This document shows, piece after piece, positions 42,427-50,690 of a stretch of DNA of 55,243 nucleotides. Position numbers and translations under genes: made by a program. The DNA comes from Fidelibacterota bacterium (GTDB lineage Bacteria > Fidelibacterota > UBA8477 > JABMPR01). The notes beneath the pieces are model-generated. The model was given only the letters and a program-made list of their open reading frames with translations. It did no database searches and was not told the DNA's origin. Within the stretch, counting starts at the first letter, position 1; each line of letters begins with the position of its first letter. The DNA is taken from contig JAERTH010000173.1 in NCBI GenBank assembly GCA_016844955.1, positions 1 to 55,243 of the forward strand, written 5' to 3'.

Positions 42427-42693
42427 ATGCCTGCCGATGAACTTGGAAGCGTATGGAATTCTGATCCAGTCAGAATTGCCCAATCTATAAAACCTGTGGG
42501 AGAAGAACAGGATAGGGAAAAGAAGAGACATGAACGAGAACAGGAGACACCTGAACGGAGCCACGATTCTGTTGAGTTATCATCTGAAGTGGAACCGCTG
42601 GTAGCTCCCACAATAGTCGTTCATGAGCATGAAAAAAGTGAGGATGAAGAATTAATCCCTGGATCACACATCGATGTTACAGTAGGGAAATGA
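42427..42693 (+). CDS. Small charged unknown protein after fliA
   Basis: The 88-residue product is highly charged, rich in Glu, Lys and Arg, with a probably disordered middle (EEQDREKKRHEREQETPE) and no recognisable domain. AAGGGAG precedes the ATG. The stop overlaps the region of the next start. It may be a regulator or export-related protein; nothing in the sequence says which. Confidence 0.6.
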   Translation: MPADELGSVWNSDPVRIAQSIKPVGEEQDREKKRHEREQETPERSHDSVELSSEVEPLVAPTIVVHEHEKSEDEELIPGSHIDVTVGK

Positions 42694-42695
42694 GC

Positions 42696-43613
42696 ATGAA
42701 TAAGCATCACTTAGCAATTCTGGCAGTTTTGCTCATGCTATTTAGCCTGAGTCATTCACAAGATAGCCTGGGGCTGAGTGACAGCTCAGTGAGTAAAGTA
42801 GATGGCTTGGAATTGAATTCCGATACCAGTGACTTCGAATTGAATCTTACCAGTGCGCTGATGATTGAATGTGGTGAATCCCCGGGACTGCGTTGGATCA
42901 GCATTGCCACCGGCCCTTCAGACACAACCTTGCATATCAGAAAACCAGAATATGTGACTGATGCCAATGCAGGGAGCTTCGAAATAATCTTCAGTGGTGT
43001 TGATACCTCAACATATCTGGGTGATCGCATGTACAGGGGACATGGATCGTACCCAATTCACTACCAGGTCACATTCATAGATAGCCAGACACTTTCCATA
43101 ACTGGCAAAACCTTACCCTATGATGATATCAGGTTGAATTACTCATTTGATATGGCTGAATATCGTATTGACTTTGAATTTCAGGATATTGAATCCGGAA
43201 TTACAGATATTACAGAAGCTGCTAATGCTGCAGTCCCTCACGCACCTGTGAACGCTACCAAGACTTCAGACGTTATGGGTGAAAGCCTGGAGCCTTTCAT
43301 GGATATGCTGTATGATGCAGTCCTACTTGCAGCGGCTGCTCTGTTAATAATTCTGTTAATCCTGGTCATAATCCTGATGGTGAGAAAAATTCGTAAAACC
43401 AAACCAGTCCCCTCAGGAAATTTTTCTGAAATGCTTGATTCTAAAGCTGCTCCAACTGATTCTGAAGCACCTGTGGTGAGTGAGGAGGCGGTGGTTTTTA
43501 CTACGGAAATGCGCGAGGAAAAAATCAGGGCCCTTATGGAGCAGGAAAAAGTCAGTTACGATGAAGCGGCTTTACGTGTTCAATATGAAATGATGAACCA
43601 GGACAATGGCTAA
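42696..43613 (+). CDS. Signal-peptide protein with periplasmic beta domain and one C-terminal membrane helix
   Basis: The 305-residue product has a signal peptide (about 1-22), a beta-rich periplasmic region (about 40-170), one strong transmembrane helix (about 206-232) and a cytoplasmic tail of about 70 residues ending in a helix with EKIRALMEQEKVSYDEAALRV. The periplasmic part (LHIRKPEYV and similar strands) loosely resembles AMIN domains, which bind peptidoglycan, but this is a guess. It could link cell wall to the motor or a cytoplasmic regulator. An in-frame ATG at 42690 overlaps the upstream stop; 42696 is better spaced from AGTAGGG. The tail overlaps the next gene by eight bases. Confidence 0.65.
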   Translation: MNKHHLAILAVLLMLFSLSHSQDSLGLSDSSVSKVDGLELNSDTSDFELNLTSALMIECGESPGLRWISIATGPSDTTLHIRKPEYVTDANAGSFEIIFSGVDTSTYLGDRMYRGHGSYPIHYQVTFIDSQTLSITGKTLPYDDIRLNYSFDMAEYRIDFEFQDIESGITDITEAANAAVPHAPVNATKTSDVMGESLEPFMDMLYDAVLLAAAALLIILLILVIILMVRKIRKTKPVPSGNFSEMLDSKAAPTDSEAPVVSEEAVVFTTEMREEKIRALMEQEKVSYDEAALRVQYEMMNQDNG

Positions 43614-43896
43614 TCAGAACGATCCAACAGTATTGCGTGACCTCCAGGCCCTTCCCGGTCTGGAAAAGTTTGTGGATAGGCTAAAGCCAGGTATGGAATT
43701 AGAAGGTCGGATTGTGCATGTTCTGACCAATGATGTGTTTATTCTAAGAGTCCTGGGAAACAATATCCTGGCAGAATCCAATTATCCCTTCAAAAAATTC
43801 GATGAAGCTATACTCCATGTCAGGGCGGTCAGCCCCAAGTTGGTATTTCACATGCGACCCTCAGGACTGGAACAGAACAGGGCATTGTATGCCTGA
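43606..43896 (+). CDS. Small protein resembling a FliK-type beta domain
   Basis: The 96-residue product has KPGMELEGRIVHVLTNDVFILRV and ILAESNYPFKKFDEAILHV, a pattern like the small beta-barrel region found in the middle of FliK proteins of some Firmicutes. That resemblance is by eye only. It overlaps the upstream membrane protein gene by eight bases. No export or membrane signal is visible. Confidence 0.55.
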   Translation: MANQNDPTVLRDLQALPGLEKFVDRLKPGMELEGRIVHVLTNDVFILRVLGNNILAESNYPFKKFDEAILHVRAVSPKLVFHMRPSGLEQNRALYA

Positions 43897-43916
43897 AATC
43901 TTGAGTGGCTGTAGAC

Positions 43917-45173
43917 ATGAATGATATCCAGAACCTTTCGGATCTACAGCGAGATGAGCAACTTGTTGACGGCGCATCCAAACAGGCCGACAGCACTAAA
44001 GACCACGATCGTGGTATGAAAGACTATGAAACTACGGTTACTATTTTGGAAAGCATTACTGATGCCATCTTCATACTAAGTGCCAGAGGCAAAATTGAAT
44101 ACGCCAATCACAGTGCTCAAGAATATCTGCAACTCCCACTGGAACAGATAATTGGGCTTGACCTGGACGGATTTATCAGCAGTGAGGATGAAGAGGCGAT
44201 AGAATTATTTAGCCAGAATTTTAATCAGGATGCATCCCAGCTACAACTTGACCAGGATATGTTCAGTAATTCTGAAGCTGTGCTGAATGGAATTCGAGAA
44301 AAAATCCCTGTACTTATCAATTTCAGCGTCATTCCGGATGGCACTGGACAGGTCAATTATATCATTGTAACTGCCAAGGAAATTGGCTACAGAAAGAGCT
44401 TGGAAAAGGAACTTAAAAATCGTCAGGCCTTGTCAGTTTCCTTTGATCGATTAAAAGCTTTGGGCGAAATGTCAGTGGGCCTGGTGCATACATTGGGGCA
44501 GCCGGTAACCTCCATGGAGCTACGCCTGGATTATGTAAGCAACCTGACAGATGTTTCAAAAATTCAAACTCAAATAGCTGAGTTACGCAAGGATATTGGC
44601 AAAGTATCAGGTATTGTCGAGAAAGTAAGGTCCTACGCACAGGTAATGGCTCACAAAGAAAATCGATCCATCGATATCAATAAGGCTTTACAGGAGGTAC
44701 TGTTGATCCTGGAATATGATCTTCGAGCAGCAGGTGTCACAGTAGAACAAAAACTCACCGATGATTTGCCACCAATTGAAGCCAACGAACCCGAGCTGGA
44801 ACAGGTATTCATGAATATCCTCACCAATGCTGAGCAGGCTTTTAAGGTCAATGACATTGATCAGCATAGAGTTGTAACCATTTCAACAACATCTGAAGAA
44901 AACAAATGGCTCCAGATTGCAATTGAGGATAATGCTGGAGGTATTTCTGAATCGGTAGCCGCTTCAATCTTTGAACCCTTTTTTTCAACCTGGGACAAAA
45001 GACAACATGCTGGGACGGGTTTGTCAGTTGCCCGGAGTATCTTGTCTTCGCTTGGTGGTGACATCAATTACGAAGGTCTGGATAAGGGATCCAGTTTTAT
45101 ATTAAGAATACCAATAGTCCAACAGGAAGAGCGGACTCAACTATTTAATTTAATAGAACTTCTGAATAATTAG
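43917..45173 (+). CDS. PAS sensor histidine kinase (FleS/FlrB-like)
   Basis: The 418-residue soluble product has one PAS domain (about 40-165), a dimerisation domain with GEMSVGLVHTLGQPVTSM (about 185-202), and an HATPase domain with NILTNAEQAF, DNAGGI, PFFSTW and GTGLSVARS. The phospho-His is followed by Thr, where most kinases have Glu or Asp. A single-PAS cytoplasmic kinase near fliA matches FleS/FlrB, partner of the NtrC-type activator (14996), although the two genes are 28 kb apart. ATG 43917 chosen over GTG 43905 for its better-placed GAGTGG. Confidence 0.88.
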   Translation: MNDIQNLSDLQRDEQLVDGASKQADSTKDHDRGMKDYETTVTILESITDAIFILSARGKIEYANHSAQEYLQLPLEQIIGLDLDGFISSEDEEAIELFSQNFNQDASQLQLDQDMFSNSEAVLNGIREKIPVLINFSVIPDGTGQVNYIIVTAKEIGYRKSLEKELKNRQALSVSFDRLKALGEMSVGLVHTLGQPVTSMELRLDYVSNLTDVSKIQTQIAELRKDIGKVSGIVEKVRSYAQVMAHKENRSIDINKALQEVLLILEYDLRAAGVTVEQKLTDDLPPIEANEPELEQVFMNILTNAEQAFKVNDIDQHRVVTISTTSEENKWLQIAIEDNAGGISESVAASIFEPFFSTWDKRQHAGTGLSVARSILSSLGGDINYEGLDKGSSFILRIPIVQQEERTQLFNLIELLNN

Positions 45174-45225
45174 TAGTTCGAAACATTGCTGTATACATTC
45201 ACGATGAGAGTTAACAGGAGTAAGT

Positions 45226-46038
45226 ATGGTAGCCACAGATTTTTTACATGAGATCGTAACACTTTTACAAAAGGGATTGGGCGCAGGAGAAACCTTTGAA
45301 GCCATATTCCATATGGTTGAGAAAACCGTCCCCTTTGAGTCAGCAACGCTGTTTCTTTACGACAGGGAAGCAGATAAGCTGGAGATTATGCACCAGGAAG
45401 GCGAGGAAGTGGTTGACCTCATCAGGGAAATCCCTTTTGACAGAGGAATGGGTATGGCCAGCTGGGTTTCTCAGCAGAATAGCCCCATCATCCTTGAATC
45501 ATTGTCCAAATCCCGTCCTGGCAAAGAGCGGCGCTTCGCTTCGTTTGTTTCTTTGCCGCTGAAAGCCGCCGACAAGCTAATTGGTGTACTAAATCTTGGG
45601 CATTCAACCGCCAACATGTATCTCAAAAGCGATCTCGAAGCCTTTGGTGTAATGGCTGAAGAACTTTCCATCATTGTTGAAACCTTTATTTTGAGAAAAA
45701 GTCTCAAGCAAAAAAATGAGCTATTGTCCAAAGCACTTTCTGATCTTCAGGAAGCCCAGGCTTTGCTGGTCGAGAAAGAGCGTCTGGCTGCCATGGGCGA
45801 ATTGGTCGTGACCGTAAATCATGAAATCAACAACCCTTTGACTTCAATCATTGGTCTGGCAGAAATTCTGGAACTTTCAGCTGCAACCCTGACTCCACAG
45901 AAGCTACAGAATGCAATCAAGGCCATTTTGAAAGAATCCCGAAGAATCCAGGATGTGACTGGTCGTTTAACACGTATCAACAGTTCAGAAAGTACAGAAT
46001 ATGTAGGTGATACGCTCATGACTAAGCTGCCTGAATAA
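45226..46038 (+). CDS. GAF protein with histidine-kinase dimerisation domain but no ATPase domain
   Basis: The 270-residue product has a GAF domain (about 15-155), a coiled-coil linker (about 160-190) and a HisKA/DHp segment with MGELVVTVNHEINNPLTSI (about 193-211). It then stops at TAA after about 60 more residues, with no N, G1, F or G2 boxes. No frameshifted HATPase remnant is visible in the 247 bases that follow. It may be a phosphotransfer partner of the adjacent PAS kinase or a decayed kinase. Confidence 0.85.
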   Translation: MVATDFLHEIVTLLQKGLGAGETFEAIFHMVEKTVPFESATLFLYDREADKLEIMHQEGEEVVDLIREIPFDRGMGMASWVSQQNSPIILESLSKSRPGKERRFASFVSLPLKAADKLIGVLNLGHSTANMYLKSDLEAFGVMAEELSIIVETFILRKSLKQKNELLSKALSDLQEAQALLVEKERLAAMGELVVTVNHEINNPLTSIIGLAEILELSAATLTPQKLQNAIKAILKESRRIQDVTGRLTRINSSESTEYVGDTLMTKLPE

Positions 46039-46053
46039 GGGAGCTGATTGAGC

Positions 46054-46066
46054 GGAAAAATATTCC
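46054..46066. promoter_or_regulatory. Palindrome GGAAA-AAT-ATTCC, candidate activator site
   Basis: A 13-bp element flanked by C and G (CGGAA...TTCCG), of the same form as those at 6779, 16480 and 31058. It lies about 200 bases before the predicted transcript start of the flgF operon, immediately after the GAF-DHp gene. No T-tract follows, so it is not a terminator. Confidence 0.48.
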
Positions 46067-46233
46067 GTCAACGACCAAGCTTTTCCTTTTTCTACCCACC
46101 TCCAATACTCCACTATTTTTCCAATAACGATTAGAATAAATATTCATAACATTAATAAATACAACTAATAGTACTATGCTATTAGTAGGGGGCAATTTCC
46201 GTCTATACTTGTGGGTGCGGCACTTTTTTACCA

Positions 46234-46249
46234 TGGCATTCATATTGCG
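46234..46249 (+). promoter_or_regulatory. Sigma-54 promoter of the flgF operon
   Basis: TGGCATTCATATTGCG has a good -24 box, exact GG-N10-GC spacing and a good -12 box TTGCG. Predicted start near 46260 leaves a 26-base leader with AAGGAAAG before the flgF ATG. This is the best sigma-54 match in the window. Confidence 0.65.
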
Positions 46250-46285
46250 TAAATAGGGTCGTCGAAGAACAAGGAAAGAATTGAT

Positions 46286-46999
46286 ATGAACATTAGATTT
46301 TCAGAATTAAAACAAGCGATGACCGGACAGATGGACAGGAATAGTGTGGTTGCCAACAATTTGGCCAACGTCAATTCCAATGGTTATAAGCGTGATGTGA
46401 TGTTTTCAGAAATTATGAAAACCAACAATAAAACTGATGTTCAAAATCATGTCGCCACAGATTTTTCTCAAGGCGCATTGTCTCCCACTAATAATCCTCT
46501 CGACATGGCCATTTCAGGTGAAGGTTTTTTCACCATAGATGATGGCAACCAGGCGGCATATACACGTGATGGACATTTCAACCGGGGCGCTGATGGTTTT
46601 TTAAGGACATCCTCGGGTTTAGCGGTAATGGGTCAGACTGGCTGGATTGATTTAGGAATGACCGGCAACGCCTCCGAAGAAATCAGCGTCACCATGGCGG
46701 GTGAAGTGTTCATGGGTGATGAGTATATAGATAAACTTGAGATTACATCCTTCTCCGATCCCGGGGAAATGGAAAAACTCGGTGGAAACCTCTACCGGGC
46801 TAAAAGTGGAGCCATCGACAACCGTGTAGAAGATCCCATGGTCCTTCAGGGCAAAATCGAAGGATCAAATGTTGAAGCTGTCCATGAAATGGTGTCCCTG
46901 ATTGAGTTGCAACGCAGCTTTGAAACTTCACAGAAAGTATTGCAAACCTTGGATTCCGCATTGGCAAAAGCAGCCACAAGTATCGGCAATTACAAATAG
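46286..46999 (+). CDS. flgF: Proximal rod protein FlgF
   Basis: The 237-residue product has the rod N-terminus VVANNLANVNSNGYKRDVMF (about 21-40), a FlgF/FlgG central domain with NPLDMAISGEGFFTIDDGNQ and YTRDGHFNRGADGFL, and a C-terminal SNVEAVHEMVSLIELQRSFE. Shorter than FlgG and preceding it, as usual. It is probably first gene of the flgF-csrA operon. Confidence 0.94.
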   Translation: MNIRFSELKQAMTGQMDRNSVVANNLANVNSNGYKRDVMFSEIMKTNNKTDVQNHVATDFSQGALSPTNNPLDMAISGEGFFTIDDGNQAAYTRDGHFNRGADGFLRTSSGLAVMGQTGWIDLGMTGNASEEISVTMAGEVFMGDEYIDKLEITSFSDPGEMEKLGGNLYRAKSGAIDNRVEDPMVLQGKIEGSNVEAVHEMVSLIELQRSFETSQKVLQTLDSALAKAATSIGNYK

Positions 47000-47014
47000 A
47001 GGCTAGGAAGAATT

Positions 47015-47803
47015 ATGCTTAGATCACTTAGAACCGCAGCACTTGGAATGGCAGCCCAGCAATTAAATGTGGATACCATTGCCAATAACCTGGCTAATGT
47101 CAATACCACAGGCTATAAAAAATCAACTGTTGAATTTCAAGACTTGCTTTATGAACGGATCAATTCCGGCAGTGCCGAAGGTGCTGAAGGCAAGAACAAA
47201 CCCAGTGAAATCAATATTGGTCTGGGCAATAAACCAATTTCAACCTTCCGCTCATACTCGCAGGGATCTATTGAGGAAACTGGTAATCCTCTTGATATGG
47301 CCGTAAATGGAAAAGGCTTTTTCCAGGTTATGATGCCAGATGGCAGCATTTCCTATACCCGTGACGGTGCTTTCCGTATCAATTCAGCAGGTGAACTGGT
47401 GAACTCAGCCGGTTTAAAAATGTATCCTGATATTGCCCTTCCCGATGGTGTGCAGAGTGTTAGTGTATCACAGGATGGTGTGATTGCGGCCATGTTGGAA
47501 GGAGAGACAGTTCCTACTGAAGTCGGACAAATCGAGCTGGCAACCTTTATGAACCCCGCTGGTCTGAACCCCCTTGGCGGAAACTTACTGGGAGAAACTG
47601 AAGCGTCAGGTGACCCCAGTTTTGCCATGGCCGGAGATGAAGGCTATGGTACCATTATGCAGGGCTACCTGGAAAAATCAAATGTCGATGTAGTTAAGGA
47701 AATGGTCAGCCTCATCGTTGCCCAACGATCCTATGAAATCAACTCAAAAGCAGTCAAGACAGCTGATGAAATGCTAGCTATGACCAATGCACTGAAACGC
47801 TAG
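47015..47803 (+). CDS. flgG: Distal rod protein FlgG
   Basis: The 262-residue product has the standard FlgG length and sequence: MLRSLRTAALGMAAQQLNVD, TIANNLANVNTTGYKKS, NPLDMAVNGKGFFQV, YTRDGAFRINSAGELV and the C-terminal MQGYLEKSNVDVVKEMVSL with QRSYEINSKAVKTADEML. FlgG builds the distal rod that crosses the periplasm through the P and L rings. Two bases before flgA. Confidence 0.98.
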   Translation: MLRSLRTAALGMAAQQLNVDTIANNLANVNTTGYKKSTVEFQDLLYERINSGSAEGAEGKNKPSEINIGLGNKPISTFRSYSQGSIEETGNPLDMAVNGKGFFQVMMPDGSISYTRDGAFRINSAGELVNSAGLKMYPDIALPDGVQSVSVSQDGVIAAMLEGETVPTEVGQIELATFMNPAGLNPLGGNLLGETEASGDPSFAMAGDEGYGTIMQGYLEKSNVDVVKEMVSLIVAQRSYEINSKAVKTADEMLAMTNALKR

Positions 47804-47805
47804 AA

Positions 47806-48516
47806 ATGATTAAATACAGCAAACATATTATAACCAGTATATTGCTAATAGCATTACTGCCTTTAGGACTCCTTGCATTTGATAACTCTGTCGCACAGGG
47901 AAGTCTCATCTCTAAATATTTTGCTAAAAAACTTGGTGTGAACGTGAACCGGATTGAAGTTGAACTGATTCATGCATCTGACATCGACCCCAAATTGCTG
48001 AGAAGCGGTCGAATCCATGTTCAAGGCCGTCGCGGTAGTTTTAATCTTGGACATCAGACACTCTGGTTGGTCCATAAGGTCAATGGTGTGATCAAAAGAA
48101 GATTTCCTGCAACCGTCGACGTACATGCAAATCTTATGGTGCCTACAGCCACACGCAATATCTCCAGGCAGGAAATTTTAACAGAAGATCAGGTCGCATT
48201 GGTTTCAAAGCGTGTGGGTCGTGAGTTCCAACGCATTGTGTTTGATACAGATGCAATCTATAAAAAAATGGCTACCCAGATGATTCGCGAGGGGAGAGCT
48301 ATTGAACGCAATATGGTCCGCAATCGTCCAGATATCCTACTGGGTGACAACCTGCAAATTATCCTCAAGGATAAAGGGCTTCAGTTCGAGCTCCCTGGTA
48401 TTGCCAAGGAAGAAGGACTGATTGGTGAGGAAATCCGAGTTCAATGTCCAACAACTCGCAAAGAATTCCGCGGAGTCTTAGAAAACACAAACGAAGTACT
48501 GGTAAGCCTGAGGTAA
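47806..48516 (+). CDS. flgA: P-ring assembly chaperone FlgA
   Basis: The 236-residue product has a Sec signal peptide (about 1-25) and the FlgA SAF-type C-terminal domain (about 110-235, ISRQEILTEDQVALVSKRV and LGDNLQIILKDKGLQFELPG). FlgA is the periplasmic chaperone for FlgI polymerisation. Its presence with flgH and flgI supports a diderm host. Confidence 0.92.
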   Translation: MIKYSKHIITSILLIALLPLGLLAFDNSVAQGSLISKYFAKKLGVNVNRIEVELIHASDIDPKLLRSGRIHVQGRRGSFNLGHQTLWLVHKVNGVIKRRFPATVDVHANLMVPTATRNISRQEILTEDQVALVSKRVGREFQRIVFDTDAIYKKMATQMIREGRAIERNMVRNRPDILLGDNLQIILKDKGLQFELPGIAKEEGLIGEEIRVQCPTTRKEFRGVLENTNEVLVSLR

Positions 48517-48523
48517 TTGGAAA

Positions 48524-49129
48524 ATGAAGACCACGAAAATATTTATAACGCTTATCCTGCTGTTGAATGTCCTAATTGCGCAATCAAACATGTCACTATT
48601 TAGCGATATCAAGGCACACGCAGTGGGCGAAGTTATCACGGTTCTGGTCGTGGAATCTGCCAGTGCCAGGCAAGAATCCAATGTCAAATCTCGCTCCAAT
48701 GCCTCAGTTGCCGCAGATGGCAGTCTGGCAGGGTCTTTCGTAGAATTTTTACCGGTATTTGGTGCTTCCAGTGTTTTATCAAGTGACATAGACAATTCCA
48801 ATGGCAGTGATCAGGAAGATCGCCTCAGTGGCAAGATAACGGTCAGTATTGTTGAAGAAACAGGTGCCGGTCTCCTGCGGATTCAAGGGGAACGTACTGT
48901 TGAAGTAAACGGTGAAGAAAATATTATGAAACTGGAAGGCTTGGTTCGTCCCAGAGACATAAGAACTGACAACACAGTTTATTCCTACAATGTGGCCGAT
49001 GCTCAAATCATTTACCGACAGGCCGGGGTTGTCAATGCTATTGCTTCTCCGGCAAAAATTTCAAAGACCATCGCCATCACTCTGGTAGTAGGTCTTATTG
49101 GCATGGCTATAACCGGTGCAACCTTTTAG
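48524..49129 (+). CDS. flgH: L-ring protein FlgH, apparently without a lipobox cysteine
   Basis: The 201-residue product has an N-terminal signal peptide (about 1-19, ending LIAQ), then DIKAHAVGEVITVLVVESASARQ, the conserved FlgH core with LSGKITVSIVEETGAGLLRIQGERTVEVNGE and GLVRPRDIRTDNTVYSYNVADAQI. E. coli FlgH is a lipoprotein; here no Cys is seen in the signal region or elsewhere, so acylation is not expected. It forms the outer-membrane L ring. The gene precedes flgI by nine bases. Confidence 0.94.
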   Translation: MKTTKIFITLILLLNVLIAQSNMSLFSDIKAHAVGEVITVLVVESASARQESNVKSRSNASVAADGSLAGSFVEFLPVFGASSVLSSDIDNSNGSDQEDRLSGKITVSIVEETGAGLLRIQGERTVEVNGEENIMKLEGLVRPRDIRTDNTVYSYNVADAQIIYRQAGVVNAIASPAKISKTIAITLVVGLIGMAITGATF

Positions 49130-49138
49130 GGGATCAGT

Positions 49139-50281
49139 ATGAGAATTATAGCCATAACCCTGTCAATTCTGGTATCTGGTCTTTCGCTATTTGCTGAAGT
49201 CCGCCTTAAGGATATTGTCACCATCGAAAATGCCAAACAGGAAGCTCTGATTGGTTATGGACTGGTAATTGGTCTGGATGGCTCCGGTGATAGATCATCG
49301 GGTAATCGAGGTGCCATCTTTACTGTGCAAACCATTAGTAATATGCTGGAACGTTTTGGCATCACTGTTCCCAAGGATTATTTGAGAACCAGAAATGTCG
49401 CCGCCGTTATGGTGACCAGCAGCACACCTGCGTATGGTCGTGTGGGCAGTCAATTTGATGTTACCGTGAGTTCTTTGGGAGATGCCACCAGTCTTGAAGG
49501 TGGTGTCCTCATCATGACACCGCTGCGTGGAATCGATGGAACCGTCTTTGGTTTGGCTCAGGGATCTGTCTCCGTTGGTGGATTTAACATCGAGACCGAT
49601 TCTGGTGAAAAATTAAAAAAGAATCATGCCCTGGTAGGTCGCGTGCCGAATGGGGGAGTCCTGGATAGAGCTGCAGCGAATCTTGATTTTCAATTGGACC
49701 ACCCTGTGCGACTGCTCTTGAGCGAACCTGATTTTGGGACTGCCAGCAGAATTGCTGAAAAAATTAATGAAAGCCTGAATGACCCCACAAGTGGTGCCGT
49801 TTCAAATTTGGCTAAACCTCTAAATGCTGGTGTGGTTGAAGTGTCTTTCCCGAGCAGAGTAACCAGCCAGGAAGAAGCCGTTTTCTTTATCGCGGATATG
49901 GAAATTCTAACGGTGCAGCCTGATGTGGATGCCCGTGTTGTGATCAACGAGAGAACAGGGACTGTTGTTGCCGGTGGTAATGTCAGGGTCAATGAAATTA
50001 TGATTTCTCACGGTGCCTTGACCATTCACGTCAAGCGAACTCCCATCATCTCTCAACCAATGGCTTCTTTCAGTAACACTGGACAGACGGTAGTTGAGTA
50101 CATAACAGAGACCAAAGCCTCTGAAGGTGAGGTCAAAAATGCTGTGATCAAGGAAACCACCTCAGTCAATGATCTGGCAGCCGCACTAAATGAGCTGGGT
50201 ATGCGTCCGCGTGATGTCATTTCAATTTTTCAAGCATTAAAACAGGCAGGCGCATTGAATGCACGCCTGATCATTATCTAG
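49139..50281 (+). CDS. flgI: P-ring protein FlgI
   Basis: The 380-residue product has a signal peptide (about 1-19, ending LFA) and the FlgI core: RLKDIVTIENAKQEALIGYGLV, GLDGSGDRS, FTVQTISNMLERFG, and MPLRGIDG-like MTPLRGIDGTVFGLAQGSV, ending IFQALKQAGALNARLIII. FlgI forms the P ring in the peptidoglycan layer. flgJ follows after seven bases. Confidence 0.98.
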   Translation: MRIIAITLSILVSGLSLFAEVRLKDIVTIENAKQEALIGYGLVIGLDGSGDRSSGNRGAIFTVQTISNMLERFGITVPKDYLRTRNVAAVMVTSSTPAYGRVGSQFDVTVSSLGDATSLEGGVLIMTPLRGIDGTVFGLAQGSVSVGGFNIETDSGEKLKKNHALVGRVPNGGVLDRAAANLDFQLDHPVRLLLSEPDFGTASRIAEKINESLNDPTSGAVSNLAKPLNAGVVEVSFPSRVTSQEEAVFFIADMEILTVQPDVDARVVINERTGTVVAGGNVRVNEIMISHGALTIHVKRTPIISQPMASFSNTGQTVVEYITETKASEGEVKNAVIKETTSVNDLAAALNELGMRPRDVISIFQALKQAGALNARLIII

Positions 50282-50288
50282 GTCCATT

Positions 50289-50690
50289 ATGAAGATTCCA
50301 TCAAACATGCATCTCACCAACACCCAGGAAGTAAAATCCAAGGCTGAAGCCTTCAAGGAACTGGGTGATAAGAATGAATTGAGAAATGCTCAATTGAAGA
50401 AAAAGAGCAACGAGCTTGAAGCTGTTTTTCTGACCCAGCTGATTCAATCCATGGAAAAGACCATCCCCGAAGGCATGGGTGGTGGCAAAAACTCGCTCTC
50501 TACCATGATGTTTGGATCGGTTATGGGAGATGCCATGACTTCAGGTGGCGGAATTGGATTGTCAAAGATGATTTTTGAATCACTGAAGAACATGGATGAG
50601 GCTATTGATACACAAGGTCTAGGTGGAAATGATTATTTACAGACTTTGAATGTCCTACAGAATATCAGTACAACTGGAGTTGAAAAATGA
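50289..50690 (+). CDS. flgJ: Rod-binding protein FlgJ, N-terminal domain only
   Basis: The 133-residue product matches the N-terminal rod-binding domain of FlgJ (LEAVFLTQLIQSMEKTIPEG, then TMMFGSVMGDAMTSGGGIGLSKMIFESL). The C-terminal muramidase domain of gammaproteobacterial FlgJ is absent, as in most other phyla; a separate lytic enzyme, not in this window, would be needed to open the wall. It overlaps the flgN-like gene by four bases. Confidence 0.92.
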   Translation: MKIPSNMHLTNTQEVKSKAEAFKELGDKNELRNAQLKKKSNELEAVFLTQLIQSMEKTIPEGMGGGKNSLSTMMFGSVMGDAMTSGGGIGLSKMIFESLKNMDEAIDTQGLGGNDYLQTLNVLQNISTTGVEK

